From Clostridium zeae (lineage in GTDB: Bacteria; Bacillota; Clostridia; Clostridiales; Clostridiaceae), in assembly GCF_017312485.1 (NCBI RefSeq), contig NZ_BMBA01000001.1:1254396-1318395 (forward strand): a stretch of DNA of 64,000 bases, written 5' to 3'. The position numbers and the translations under genes are program-made. Each line of letters begins with the position of its first letter. Position 1 is the stretch's first letter. Under the pieces are notes generated by a model. The model did no database searches. It saw only the letters and a program-made list of their open reading frames with translations, and was not told where the DNA came from. This document shows positions 44,365 through 52,918 of this stretch, piece by piece.

Positions 44365-44880
44365 CTATAAGGCTCTGCTGCCTCCCCCTAAAACCTGTGA
44401 TTTAATATAATCAAATGGGAAGTTAACTCCTGGGCACTCAGTGGTTGGTTTCACATCTTTATGCCTTCTAAGATCCTTAATTCCGTACTTCTTCACTAAG
44501 TATTTAGATAATATTATAGCAGAATCTATTTGTTGCTGTGTTGGTTTTTCTACCATAAAATTTCCTTCAAAAGCTATTCCTAACGCTATATTATTAAATC
44601 CCGGTGCATGAGATCCAACTGCATTTTCAGGTCTTCCTCTATAAATTGTCCCATCTTTTCTTATATAGAAGTGATAGCCTATTCCAGCCCACCCTCTATT
44701 TACATGTAATTGATGTATTTCCTGAGGTGTTTTACCAAGCTCTACAGTATGATGATACACCAACATCTGAGGCTTCATTGTAAATTGTAATGGAGTTGCC
44801 CATTTGTAGTTCACCTCAACTATCTTTGGTTGAATTTGTCTATTGAATAAACGATTAAAAGCTCTTTGAAATTTATTCAT
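44365..44880 (-). CDS. N-acetylmuramoyl-L-alanine amidase (amidase_2/PGRP)
   Basis: 171-aa zinc amidase cleaving the sugar-peptide bond of peptidoglycan. Zinc-site histidine in LVYHHTVE, later RRHKDVKPTTECPG with His and Cys ligands, and the conserved GIGYHFYIRKDGTIYRGRP core. There is no signal peptide or wall-binding domain; the N-terminus is basic (NKFQRAFNRLFNRQ). Such short forms are common in prophages but also stand alone in clostridia; no other phage gene is nearby. The start ATG follows AAGGAGAAC. Confidence 0.88.
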   Translation of the reverse strand: MNKFQRAFNRLFNRQIQPKIVEVNYKWATPLQFTMKPQMLVYHHTVELGKTPQEIHQLHVNRGWAGIGYHFYIRKDGTIYRGRPENAVGSHAPGFNNIALGIAFEGNFMVEKPTQQQIDSAIILSKYLVKKYGIKDLRRHKDVKPTTECPGVNFPFDYIKSQVLGGGSRAL

Positions 44881-45029
44881 TTTGTTCTCCTTAATATTTC
44901 TCTATATTAGCTTATGTTTTCTAACTCTTAGTGACACAAATTTATAAATTGATATAGCAATTTACCGTGATACTGTGTTAATATAGGTTGTACGTGAAAA
45001 ATTTTTTATCAACTTCGGAGGTGGGCAAT

Positions 45030-45926
45030 TTGTTTCATTCAAACATAGGAGAAATAGCAGCTTTAGCCACAGCTGTATGTTGGACTGTTTCACCAATAGC
45101 TTTTGAAACAGCTGGCAAGAAGGTAGGATCTCTATCTGTAAATTACATAAGATTAATATTGGCGTTCATTTTTATTGGTATCTATACTTTAGTTACTAGA
45201 GGTATGTTTCTACCTTTCGATGCTTCTTTACAGAATTGGACATGGCTTTTTGTTTCTGGACTTATAGGATTTGTTATTGGTGATCTCTTTTTATTTCAAG
45301 CGTATGTAGAAATAGGTTCTAGATTATCAACTTTAATTATGGCCACAGTTCCACCAATATCAGCTTTAGCAGGTTTTCTAATTTTAGGTGAAACCTTGTC
45401 TTTAAAGGATTTACTTGGTATGTTCATAACTTTAGGCGGTATCGCTTTAGTTATTTTAGTTAAAGATTCAGGCGAGAAAAAAATCAAGCTTTCTCATCCT
45501 ATAAAAGGATTAATATACGCACTTATAGGAGCTTTCGGACAAGCATTTGGTTTGATTTTTAGCAAATTCGGAATGGGAAACTACGATCCTTTTGCTGCCA
45601 CTCAAATACGTATAATTGCTGCTATAATAGGTTTCGGCATAGTTATAACTTTTGCAAAAGGATGGAAGAACCTTTTTAAAGCCTGTAAGGATACCACTGC
45701 TATGAGAAACATAACAATAGGTTCATTATTTGGCCCATTTTTAGGAGTTTCACTATCCCTTTTATCAGTACAATATACTACAACGGGGATTTCTTCAACC
45801 ATAACATCCATTTCAAGGATATTGATTATACCTGCTTCAATTGTAATTTTTAAAGAAAAAACTACTGTAAAAGAAGTAATAGGTGCTTTAATTACAATAG
45901 TTGGTGTAGGTATTTTATTTTTATAG
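45030..45926 (+). CDS. EamA/DMT family transporter
   Basis: 298-aa membrane protein with two EamA repeats of five helices (residues 5-135 and 150-298). GEIAALATAVCWTVSPIAFE and TVPPISALAGFLILGETLSL (cited as PPISALAGFLILGE) are the typical repeat start and end. Export substrate unknown. Start: TTG 45030 with GGAGGTG 6 nt upstream; the frame opens earlier at 44988 without such a site. Monocistronic, followed by a MITE fragment. Confidence 0.86.
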   Translation: MFHSNIGEIAALATAVCWTVSPIAFETAGKKVGSLSVNYIRLILAFIFIGIYTLVTRGMFLPFDASLQNWTWLFVSGLIGFVIGDLFLFQAYVEIGSRLSTLIMATVPPISALAGFLILGETLSLKDLLGMFITLGGIALVILVKDSGEKKIKLSHPIKGLIYALIGAFGQAFGLIFSKFGMGNYDPFAATQIRIIAAIIGFGIVITFAKGWKNLFKACKDTTAMRNITIGSLFGPFLGVSLSLLSVQYTTTGISSTITSISRILIIPASIVIFKEKTTVKEVIGALITIVGVGILFL

Positions 45927-45927
45927 A

Positions 45928-46014
45928 TATGACAAAATCATATTAATTCTTTGCGTAGGCTCATTAAAGCATAGGCTTGATAACCACTTAATTTCAACAT
46001 GTTACTTTAACACG
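45928..46014. mobile_element. MITE right-end fragment (copy M5)
   Basis: ATATGACAAAATCATATTAA, TTCTTTGCGTAGGCTCATTA, AAGCATAGGC, then GATAACCACTTAATTTCAAC and CTTTAACAC. Matches the right half of M1 (46833-46917) and, at its end, the right arm of M2. Confidence 0.6.
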
Positions 46015-46022
46015 AAACAATA

Positions 46023-46068
46023 AAAGCACTATCAGAGCAATTAAACCTTAATCTCTGATGGTGCTTTA
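46023..46068 (-). terminator. Terminator of the WYL-type gene
   Basis: AAAGCACTATCAGAG/CTCTGATGGTGCTTT stem (one wobble) with a 15-nt loop, just past the stop. Confidence 0.75.
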
Positions 46069-46075
46069 TATTTTC

Positions 46076-46603
46076 TTAGGAATATATGTCATTTAACTTA
46101 TTAATCTCTTCTTTGATTGCATATTTTAATTCAGGTGGTTCCACAACTTTTGCTTTGCTACCAAAGCTTAATATCCATCCAATAGCAGATTCATCATATA
46201 CCATATGAACTACAGCTAAAAATGTTGTATCTGCTTCTCTAATTAAATCAATATTTTCTTTAAACTCACTTATAAGTTCAGGCTTCAGGTCATTATGAAA
46301 TTCAATTGTGATATCAGTTTTAATTTGTTTTCTATAATCAGTAAATTTCTTAGCAGTATCGTTCGAACTAAACACCGCCTGCTTCAAAAAATACCCTCTC
46401 TTGTTTTCTGAATAGTCACTTATGTCATAACCTAGTTCTTTTAAATTTTTTATGTACTCATATATAGTCCTTCTGTCAATCTTATCTCCGGTTCGTTCTT
46501 CCATCATCAGTAATATTTTTTTCATAGATAGCATGTTCTTATCATCACTGTGTTTACTTAAAATGTCAAAAAAGGTATAAAACTTAATATAGTTACTAGC
46601 CAT
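46076..46603 (-). CDS. WYL-type (YafY-like) regulator, internally shortened
   Basis: 175-aa protein. Residues 1-75 are the HTH start of the YafY/WYL regulators (MKKILLMMEERTGDKIDRRTIYEYIKNLK, cited as DRRTIYEYIKNLKELGYDIS). From about residue 95 the sequence matches only the C-terminal WYL-extension (ITIEFHNDLKPELISEF ... SAIGWILSFGSKAKVVEPPE). The roughly 100-130 residue middle part, with the WYL ligand domain, is missing compared with full-length members of about 300 aa. The frame is open, so this is an in-frame loss, and the product may bind DNA without sensing. Start ATG 46603 with AAGGTGAT upstream. Confidence 0.7.
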   Translation of the reverse strand: MASNYIKFYTFFDILSKHSDDKNMLSMKKILLMMEERTGDKIDRRTIYEYIKNLKELGYDISDYSENKRGYFLKQAVFSSNDTAKKFTDYRKQIKTDITIEFHNDLKPELISEFKENIDLIREADTTFLAVVHMVYDESAIGWILSFGSKAKVVEPPELKYAIKEEINKLNDIYS

Positions 46604-46685
46604 AACATCACCTTTTTCCATATACTTTATTTATATTATAAAATCCACAGTGGCAAATAACAATATATTTATTTTATATTATTAT

Positions 46686-46917
46686 GCTTATGTTTAAGAG
46701 TATCGTTGAAATTAATTTGTTATTCAGGAGATGCTATATGAGCAAGCTATTAGAATTAAATGATTTTTTCAGATGGAATGGCGTTAATAAACTGTACTGT
46801 TCGAACGTAGTGAGTTTACAGTTTTAGCCATGGAATATGACAAAATCATATTAATTCTTTGCGTAGCTCATTAAAGCATCGGATGACTAACAAATTAATT
46901 TAACAACTGTTATAAAC
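46686..46917 (+). mobile_element. MITE-like element, longest copy (M1)
   Basis: About 230 bp. Left end GCTTATGTTTAAGAG...GTTGAAATTAATTTGTTA, right end TAACAAATTAATTTAACAAC...TTATAAAC, forming imperfect terminal inverted repeats of about 35 bp. It carries AGGAG and the micro-ORF at 46738, an internal hairpin AAACTGTA/TACAGTTT around GTTCGAAC, and a right half shared with fragments M5 and M6. No transposase is encoded. Confidence 0.65.
46738..46827 (+). CDS. Micro-ORF inside the MITE-like element
   Basis: 29 codons, MSKLLELNDFFRWNGV..., with AGGAG 6-7 nt before the ATG. Copies M2 and M3 carry the same start (MSELLELNDFSRW and MSELSELI) and the same ribosome binding site, then diverge. Whether it is translated is unknown; the conservation may reflect only the DNA element. 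Confidence 0.35.
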   Translation: MSKLLELNDFFRWNGVNKLYCSNVVSLQF

Positions 46918-46924
46918 AGAACCA

Positions 46925-47884
46925 TTATTTTATTTCAAAGGTACTAACATCAATTCTTTTCCATTCTGGTTTTATTTTTTCTATATCATCAGCTAGCTGA
47001 TATACTGCAAGATCTTTTTGTTTTGCCTCAAGCATAACATCCATATCCTTATTTACGTTTCTGCATAATTCTATAAATCTTACAAAAGCTTCAGGGTCAA
47101 TAAAATCTGCATGTTTTCTATCCATCTCACCTTCCTTTGGAGAAGAAAAATGAAACTTTGCTGGAAGACTCTGGTCTTTCCAAGTATCAAAAATATGGCT
47201 TATGTAATCCTTAAGCTCTTCCCCATCATTATTACACAGGTGGTGATGAGCATCTAATACCATTGGTGCATTTATATCTCTGCATAGCGAAAGCACTTCT
47301 CTTACATTAAAGGTTTTATCATCATTTTCTATCATAAGCCTTGAAGTTATTTCCTTAGGAAACTTTCTAAAATTAACTTTAAACCGCTCTAACGCCTCTT
47401 CTTTTCCACCTGCACTACTTCCAACATGAAGAACCATCTTTCCTTCTTGGTAGTTCATATCTTGAAACAGATGTACATGCGGCCACAAGTTTCTCTCTGT
47501 TGCAACAACTACATCTTCTCTAAGAGAATTAATAACATTAAATTCATCTGGATGTGTATCTACTCTCATTTGATTTTTTCTAACTAAATCTCCTATTCTT
47601 TTAAAATCTTTAGAAAACAGCTCTCTATATTTCCACATAACCTCAGGATGAGTAGCAAGTGGTATTAAAGCAGAAGTTATTCTATAAAAATGCAACTGGT
47701 TTTCAACATTATATTGCAGTATTTTATATAGATTATCTAAATTTGAAAGCGTGGTTGCTTTTAGCTTATTCAGCTTACTCTCTTCATTAGTAAGTTTACT
47801 ATAGGTTGCATAAGTAACTGTACTTGATGAGGTTGTTTTAGGTAACTTTAAAGCAATAGCCACATAGCCTAATCTTAAAATCAC
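46925..47884 (-). CDS. uvsE: UV DNA damage endonuclease (UVDE)
   Basis: 319-aa TIM-barrel metal-dependent endonuclease that nicks 5' of UV photoproducts, an alternative to UvrABC repair. The N-terminus LRLGYVAIALKLP is characteristic; metal ligands come from SALIPLATHPE, HVGSSAGGKEEA, LMIENDDK, VLDAHHHLCN and KFHFSSPKEG. MLEAKQKDLAVYQL closes the domain. In spore formers it adds to spore UV resistance. GTG start with GGGAGATGAT upstream. Monocistronic. Confidence 0.93.
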   Translation of the reverse strand: MILRLGYVAIALKLPKTTSSSTVTYATYSKLTNEESKLNKLKATTLSNLDNLYKILQYNVENQLHFYRITSALIPLATHPEVMWKYRELFSKDFKRIGDLVRKNQMRVDTHPDEFNVINSLREDVVVATERNLWPHVHLFQDMNYQEGKMVLHVGSSAGGKEEALERFKVNFRKFPKEITSRLMIENDDKTFNVREVLSLCRDINAPMVLDAHHHLCNNDGEELKDYISHIFDTWKDQSLPAKFHFSSPKEGEMDRKHADFIDPEAFVRFIELCRNVNKDMDVMLEAKQKDLAVYQLADDIEKIKPEWKRIDVSTFEIK

Positions 47885-47985
47885 TTTATCATCTCCCTTA
47901 ATATTTGTAATTATGTTTCTCTAAAATTATTATTTTTATATGCTACCACTACGAAAAAACAAATAATAAAATATTGTAATACAAT

Positions 47986-48024
47986 AAAAAAAGTATCTTA
48001 ATCATATAATTAAAATACTTTTTA
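47986..48024 (-). terminator. Terminator of the liv operon
   Basis: AAAAAGTATCTTAAT/ATTAAAATACTTTTT arms (one mismatch) with A/T-runs, about 65 bp past the livF stop. Confidence 0.65.
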
Positions 48025-48088
48025 ATATTTCTCTATTTTATTATTAATCTAAACCATGTTTTAAAGTATTGAGATATTCTTAAGCTTT

Positions 48089-48793
48089 CTATTCGCCTAG
48101 ATATGCACTTCTTACTTTTTCATCTTTAAGCACTGCATCAGCATTTCCACTTAGAACTACATTTCCTGTTTCTAAAACATATGCTCTATTTGCAATGGAT
48201 AAAGCCATATGAGCATTTTGCTCAACTAATAATATGGTAGTTCCACCTTTGTTTATTTCCTGTATTGTATCAAAAATGTTCTTTACTACTATAGGTGCAA
48301 GTCCCATTGATGGCTCATCTAAAAGTAATAGTTTTGGCCTATTCATAAGAGCTCTACCAATAGCAAGCATTTGTTGCTCACCACCTGAAAGAGTACCAGC
48401 TAGTTGGTTAATTCTTTCTTTTAGTCTAGGGAATTTGTCATATATCATTTCATAATCTTTTTTAATTCCATCTTTGTCATTACGAAGATAAGCACCAAGT
48501 TCAAGATTTTCCTTAACTGAAAGATTAGCAAAAATCTTTCTGCCCTCTGGTACATGACCTATTCCATAACCCACTAATTTGTGAGGTTGAACACTCTTTA
48601 TAGTCTTATTATTGAACTGAATATCACCAGTTTTGTAAGGAGTAAGTCCAGAAATAGCTCTAAGCGTAGATGTCTTTCCTGCTCCATTAGCTCCAATTAG
48701 CGTAACTATTTCCCCTTCATTAACTTCTATATTTATATCCTTAAGGGCGTGTATTCCATCGTAGTAAACATTCAAGTTGTTAACCTTAAGCAT
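48089..48793 (-). CDS. livF: Branched-chain amino acid ABC transporter ATPase LivF
   Basis: 234-aa cytosolic ABC ATPase. Walker A GANGAGKT, LSGGEQQMLAIGRAL signature, Walker B LLLLDEPSMGL, and H-loop region LLVEQNAHMAL. The GxGxVPEGR block (YGIGHVPEGRKIF) is typical of LivF. Start ATG 48793 with GAGGAGG upstream, 1 bp after the livG stop; the frame extends 11 codons further upstream without need. Last gene of livJ-H-M-G-F. Confidence 0.93.
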   Translation of the reverse strand: MLKVNNLNVYYDGIHALKDINIEVNEGEIVTLIGANGAGKTSTLRAISGLTPYKTGDIQFNNKTIKSVQPHKLVGYGIGHVPEGRKIFANLSVKENLELGAYLRNDKDGIKKDYEMIYDKFPRLKERINQLAGTLSGGEQQMLAIGRALMNRPKLLLLDEPSMGLAPIVVKNIFDTIQEINKGGTTILLVEQNAHMALSIANRAYVLETGNVVLSGNADAVLKDEKVRSAYLGE

Positions 48794-48794
48794 T

Positions 48795-49571
48795 CTAAAT
48801 AGCCTCCTCACTTGTATAAGCTTCACCTAAGTAAGCTTCTATAACTCTTGGATTATTTTTAATTTGTTCTGGTGTTCCTTCAGCAATCTTCTTACCGTAA
48901 TCTAATACCGCAATCTTTTCACAAATACCCATAACTAATTTCATATCATGTTCAATTAGAAGTACTGATACACCGAATTTATCTTTAATCCAATTTATCA
49001 TTCTCATTAAATCTTGTGTTTCTTGTGGATTCATTCCAGCTGCAGGTTCATCTAACAGAAGTAGTTCTGGGCCAGCAGCTAAAGCTCTAGCTATCTCCAG
49101 TCTTCTTTGCTCTCCATAGGAAAGGTTGCTAGCTAAATCATAAGCTTTCTCTCTTAATCCAAAAGCCTCTAAAAGCTCAAGACATTTTTCTTCAATTTCT
49201 TTTTCAATCTTAAAAAACTTAGGAGTTCTAAAAATTGCATGAAATAAATTATATTTAACACTATAGCCAAAAGATATTTTCACATTATCTAGTACAGTAA
49301 GGCTTTTAAAAAGTCTTATATTCTGGAAGGTTCTTGCTATCTTCTTTTGAGTAATGCAATATGGCTTTAACCCATGTATCTTTTCACCTTTATAAGATAT
49401 TGACCCTTCAGTTGGAGAGTAAACCCCTGTAAGCATATTAAATACCGTAGTCTTTCCAGCCCCATTCGGTCCTATAAGACCAACAACTTCTTTTTCATTT
49501 ATCTCTAGTGCGAACTCAGATACTGCTTTAAGTCCACCAAATTGAATAGTTAAGTTTTCAACTTTTAACAT
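48795..49571 (-). CDS. livG: Branched-chain amino acid ABC transporter ATPase LivG
   Basis: 258-aa ABC ATPase partner of LivF. Walker A GPNGAGKT, Q-loop ARTFQNIRLF, signature LSYGEQRRLEIARAL, Walker B LLLLDEPAAGM, H-loop LLIEHDMKLVMGI, and the NPRVIEAYLGE ending typical of LivG. Its ATG overlaps the livM stop codon in TAATG, so translation is coupled. Confidence 0.94.
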   Translation of the reverse strand: MLKVENLTIQFGGLKAVSEFALEINEKEVVGLIGPNGAGKTTVFNMLTGVYSPTEGSISYKGEKIHGLKPYCITQKKIARTFQNIRLFKSLTVLDNVKISFGYSVKYNLFHAIFRTPKFFKIEKEIEEKCLELLEAFGLREKAYDLASNLSYGEQRRLEIARALAAGPELLLLDEPAAGMNPQETQDLMRMINWIKDKFGVSVLLIEHDMKLVMGICEKIAVLDYGKKIAEGTPEQIKNNPRVIEAYLGEAYTSEEAI

Positions 49572-50527
49572 TACACTACCCCTCCTTCCTTACTTTCCTT
49601 TTTTAAAAACTTATTAAATACACTTAAGCTTACTTCTTTAGTTCCAAGTAATCCTTGTGGTCTAAATATCATAAGAACTATTAATGCAATTGAGTATATA
49701 ATCATTCTGAAATCCTTTATAGGTCTTAGTAGTTCTGGTAAAAAAGTTAATATACCACTTGCTATTATTGATCCTGATAAAGAACCCATACCACCAAAAA
49801 CTACAAAAGTTAAAACTTCTATGGATTTCATAAAATCAAAGTAACTTGGTATTAAAAACTTAGAGTAATGGGCATAAAGGCCGCCACCAACACCAGCTAA
49901 AAATGCTGCTATTATAAATGCAGTTACTTTATATCTTGCTGTATTAACCCCCATTGCTTCTGCTGCAATTTCATTTTCTCTTACTGCTATCATACTTCTT
50001 CCTTGAGCTGAGTGTATTATATTAAAAACTATTATAACAACCGCAACCATTACAAAATATGCCCAAGTAAAAGTTGTTTTTGGAGGTATACCTGTAAACC
50101 CTCTTGGCCCTCCAGTGTAATCAATGTTAGTAAGAATAACTCTTATGATTTCACCTACACCTAAAGTAGTTATTGCAAAATAATCACCTTTTAGTTTAAG
50201 AGTAGGCAATCCTACTATTAAAGCTACAACTGCTGCAAGCACTCCACCTGCAATTAATGCAATTGGAAAGTTATACTGAAGCTTAGATGTAAGGATAGCT
50301 GCGGTGTATGCACCTATTGACATAAATCCCGCATGTCCTAAACATAATTGTCCTGTAAAACCAGTTATAAGATTTAAGGAAACTGCTAATATTATATTTA
50401 TACATACTAAGGTAATAAGTCCACCATAAAATCTGTTTATAATTCTTTCTTGCAATAAATAATTAAGCAAAAAGAAAATGCCTACTATTAGAACTGCGTA
50501 TATTAAGTAATTCACTATCTTCTTCAT
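49571..50527 (-). CDS. livM: Branched-chain amino acid ABC transporter permease LivM
   Basis: 318-aa membrane permease with about ten helices. LNLITGFTGQLCLGHAGFMS near residue 50, KLKGDYFAITTLGVGEIIRV and the coupling segment VRENEIAAEAMGVNTARYK are conserved in LivM; FGGMGSLSGSIIASG lies in the C-terminal half. Pairs with LivH as heterodimeric channel. Starts 8 bp after livH. Confidence 0.94.
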   Translation of the reverse strand: MKKIVNYLIYAVLIVGIFFLLNYLLQERIINRFYGGLITLVCINIILAVSLNLITGFTGQLCLGHAGFMSIGAYTAAILTSKLQYNFPIALIAGGVLAAVVALIVGLPTLKLKGDYFAITTLGVGEIIRVILTNIDYTGGPRGFTGIPPKTTFTWAYFVMVAVVIIVFNIIHSAQGRSMIAVRENEIAAEAMGVNTARYKVTAFIIAAFLAGVGGGLYAHYSKFLIPSYFDFMKSIEVLTFVVFGGMGSLSGSIIASGILTFLPELLRPIKDFRMIIYSIALIVLMIFRPQGLLGTKEVSLSVFNKFLKKESKEGGVV

Positions 50528-50535
50528 GCTGTCAC

Positions 50536-51411
50536 CTACACTTTCTCTCTAGTTATCTTACCTAAAAGACCTGAAGGCTTGATAAGTAGAACTATAATTA
50601 ATATTGAAAATGCTATTGCATCTGAAAGTCTTGTGGATATATATGCTTTAGTCAAAGTTTCAGCTACTCCCATAAATAACCCACCAATAAGTGCTCCTGG
50701 AATAACCCCTATTCCGCCAAGTACAGCTGCCACAAAGGCCTTAATTCCAGGCATCATTCCCATGTAAGGATCTATTGTTGTCCAAGCAAGTGCTACTAAA
50801 ACACCAGCTGCACCTGCAAGTGCAGATCCTAAAGCAAAGGTAAATGATATTGTATTATTTACGTTAATCCCCATTAGGGATGCAGCTTCAATGTCAAAAG
50901 AAGCTGCTCTCATAGCCTTACCAACTTTGGTTCTATAAACTATAAACTGGAGCAATACAACTAAGAGCAATGAAACACCCAAAGTTATAAGTTGTATGTT
51001 GGTTACTTGAAGTGAACCTATATTTATTTTTGCAGATTCGATGAGACTTGGGAAACTCTTAGGAGCAGGTCCCACTATAAATCTCATTCCATTTTCCAGT
51101 AATAACGATACACCTATAGCTGTGATTAGAAGCGTAATTCTAGGTGATTTTCTAAGTGGTTTATACGCTACCTTTTCTATAACTATTCCTAAAACTGCTG
51201 ATACGATCATTGCTATTATCAAAGTAGGTAGGAATGATAGGTTAAGCTTTGTAGCCACGAAGAAGCCTGCAAAGGCACCAATCATATATATGTCTCCGTG
51301 TGCGAAGTTTATAAGCTGGATTATACCATATACCATAGTATATCCTAACGCTAGAAGAGCATATATGCTTCCAAGTGATAGTCCATTAATCAATTGCTGT
51401 AGTAACTCCAT
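50536..51411 (-). CDS. livH: Branched-chain amino acid ABC transporter permease LivH
   Basis: 291-aa membrane permease. QQLINGLSLGSIYALLALG, LINFAHGDIYMIGAF and the coupling segment MRAASFDIEAASLMGINV are typical LivH; VLGGIGVIPGALIGG matches the family's C-terminal half. Second gene of the operon, 36 bp after livJ. Start ATG with AGGGGGAC-like site upstream. Confidence 0.94.
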   Translation of the reverse strand: MELLQQLINGLSLGSIYALLALGYTMVYGIIQLINFAHGDIYMIGAFAGFFVATKLNLSFLPTLIIAMIVSAVLGIVIEKVAYKPLRKSPRITLLITAIGVSLLLENGMRFIVGPAPKSFPSLIESAKINIGSLQVTNIQLITLGVSLLLVVLLQFIVYRTKVGKAMRAASFDIEAASLMGINVNNTISFTFALGSALAGAAGVLVALAWTTIDPYMGMMPGIKAFVAAVLGGIGVIPGALIGGLFMGVAETLTKAYISTRLSDAIAFSILIIVLLIKPSGLLGKITREKV

Positions 51412-51447
51412 AGTAGTCCCCCTATATATCTTAATCCTTAATTATCT

Positions 51448-52611
51448 TTACTTAACAGGATCAACTTTTGTTACAAGTGAATTCTTATCTCCCTCAACCT
51501 TTAATATAGCAGCGCCTTTTACAGCTGTTCTTTCTGAGTTAAATTGTAATTTACCTGTAACTCCTGTGTATTCAACCTTAGCAAGAGCATCTTTTATTTT
51601 ATCTCCATCAGTACTCTTAGCATTTTCTATAGCTTTAAATAGTATCTTTGCTGAGTCATACCCTAAAGCAGCAAGAGCATCTGGTTCTTTGTTATATTCT
51701 TTCTTATATGCTGCAACATAATCTTGCACTTCTTTAGCTGTATCTCCAGGGAAGTAGTGATTTATAAATAAAGCACCCTTAACTGCATCTCCGCCGATTT
51801 TGTATAGATCTGATGAATCCCATCCATCTACACCTAGTAATTGAGAATTTATTCCTACAGCCTTAGCTTGTTTAGCTATAAGACCAACTACGTTGTAGTA
51901 ATCTGGTAAAAGTAATACATCTGGATTTGAACCCTTTATTTTAGTTAATTGAGCATTGAAATCTTTATCGTCATTGTTGTATGTTGAAAACTCTACAACT
52001 TTTCCGCCTTTTGCCTCAAATTGCTTTTTGAAAGCTTCAGCTATACCTTTTGAGTAATCAGATCCAACATTGTAAAGAACTGCTGCCGTTTTCTTTCCAA
52101 GATCAGTTGCTGCATAGTTAGCCATAACTTGACCTTGATATGAATCTACATAACAACCTCTAAATACATATTCACCGCCAACCTTTGTGATCGTTGGTTC
52201 AGTTGCAGTTGGTGTTATTAGAGGAATCTTAGCTTGAGTTGCATTTGGTGCAACTGCTAGAGTAGCTCCAGATGTAACCGCCCCAATTACTGCTGAAACT
52301 TTTTCATCATCAACTAATTTATTAAAAGCATTAATAGCTGCATTTTGGTCAGCTTGGTCATCTTCAAAAACTACTTGAACCTTCTTTCCGTTAATACCGC
52401 CCTTATCGTTAATTTCCTTCTCAGCTAATTGAACCCCTTCCTTAACTGATTGTCCATAAGTTGCAACTTTACCTGTAAGTGGCGCTATAGAACCAATTTT
52501 AATAACATCTCCACTTGTTCCTGCTTCTCCATCCTTTTTGCTGCTACAACCTACAAATAAGCTAGCAACCATTGCTACCGCTAATGTAGCTACAAGTATC
52601 TTCTTTTTCAT
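51448..52611 (-). CDS. livJ: Branched-chain amino acid binding lipoprotein LivJ
   Basis: 387-aa extracellular solute-binding lipoprotein. Signal peptide ending in lipobox SLFVGC with Cys at residue 22, then Periplasmic-binding type-1 fold: KIGSIAPLTGKVATYGQ, NDKGGINGKKVQVVFEDDQ (cited as GGINGKKVQVVFED), VIGAVTSGATLAVAP, LLGVDGWDSSDLYKIG. The Ser/Thr-rich VTSGATLA segment contacts the ligand alpha-amino/carboxyl groups in relatives. Start ATG 52611 with GGGGGA 8 nt upstream. First gene of a complete livJHMGF operon; exact substrate among Leu/Ile/Val or others is not readable. Confidence 0.93.
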   Translation of the reverse strand: MKKKILVATLAVAMVASLFVGCSSKKDGEAGTSGDVIKIGSIAPLTGKVATYGQSVKEGVQLAEKEINDKGGINGKKVQVVFEDDQADQNAAINAFNKLVDDEKVSAVIGAVTSGATLAVAPNATQAKIPLITPTATEPTITKVGGEYVFRGCYVDSYQGQVMANYAATDLGKKTAAVLYNVGSDYSKGIAEAFKKQFEAKGGKVVEFSTYNNDDKDFNAQLTKIKGSNPDVLLLPDYYNVVGLIAKQAKAVGINSQLLGVDGWDSSDLYKIGGDAVKGALFINHYFPGDTAKEVQDYVAAYKKEYNKEPDALAALGYDSAKILFKAIENAKSTDGDKIKDALAKVEYTGVTGKLQFNSERTAVKGAAILKVEGDKNSLVTKVDPVK

Positions 52612-52869
52612 AATTGAGTCCCCCTTTTTATATATTGCTTTTTTATACATGTCTTTTTATTAATATTAACAATTAATTAATGAAAAATCAATAAGATTTT
52701 TCATATTTTTTTAATAATTATTCATAATTAGCGTTCATATTTTAGATATTACACACATAAATAGCCATGTTTTTAACATTTTAATAAATAACCCTTTCCA
52801 GTAAACGTTTTTTTATATACTTCAATTTTAAAATGATAAAAATATTAATAATATGTTAATAAATAAAAA
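52612..52869. other. liv operon leader
   Basis: A+T-rich promoter region of the liv operon. I looked for a T-box or CodY-like site and saw nothing I can defend. Confidence 0.35.
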
Positions 52870-52908
52870 AACAATTCAATCATACACCTAGTATATGATC
52901 AAATTGTT
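52870..52908 (-). terminator. Terminator of the histidine kinase gene
   Basis: AACAATTcAATCATAc/GtATATGATcAAATTGTT arms with small mismatches, followed on the minus strand by seven U; 10 bp past the stop. Confidence 0.8.
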
Positions 52909-52918
52909 AAAAATGAAG

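Noticed and set aside
44365-44880. Prophage remnant based on the small amidase
   Set aside because: No integrase, structural, holin or att-like sequence nearby; stand-alone amidases of this type occur in clostridial chromosomes.
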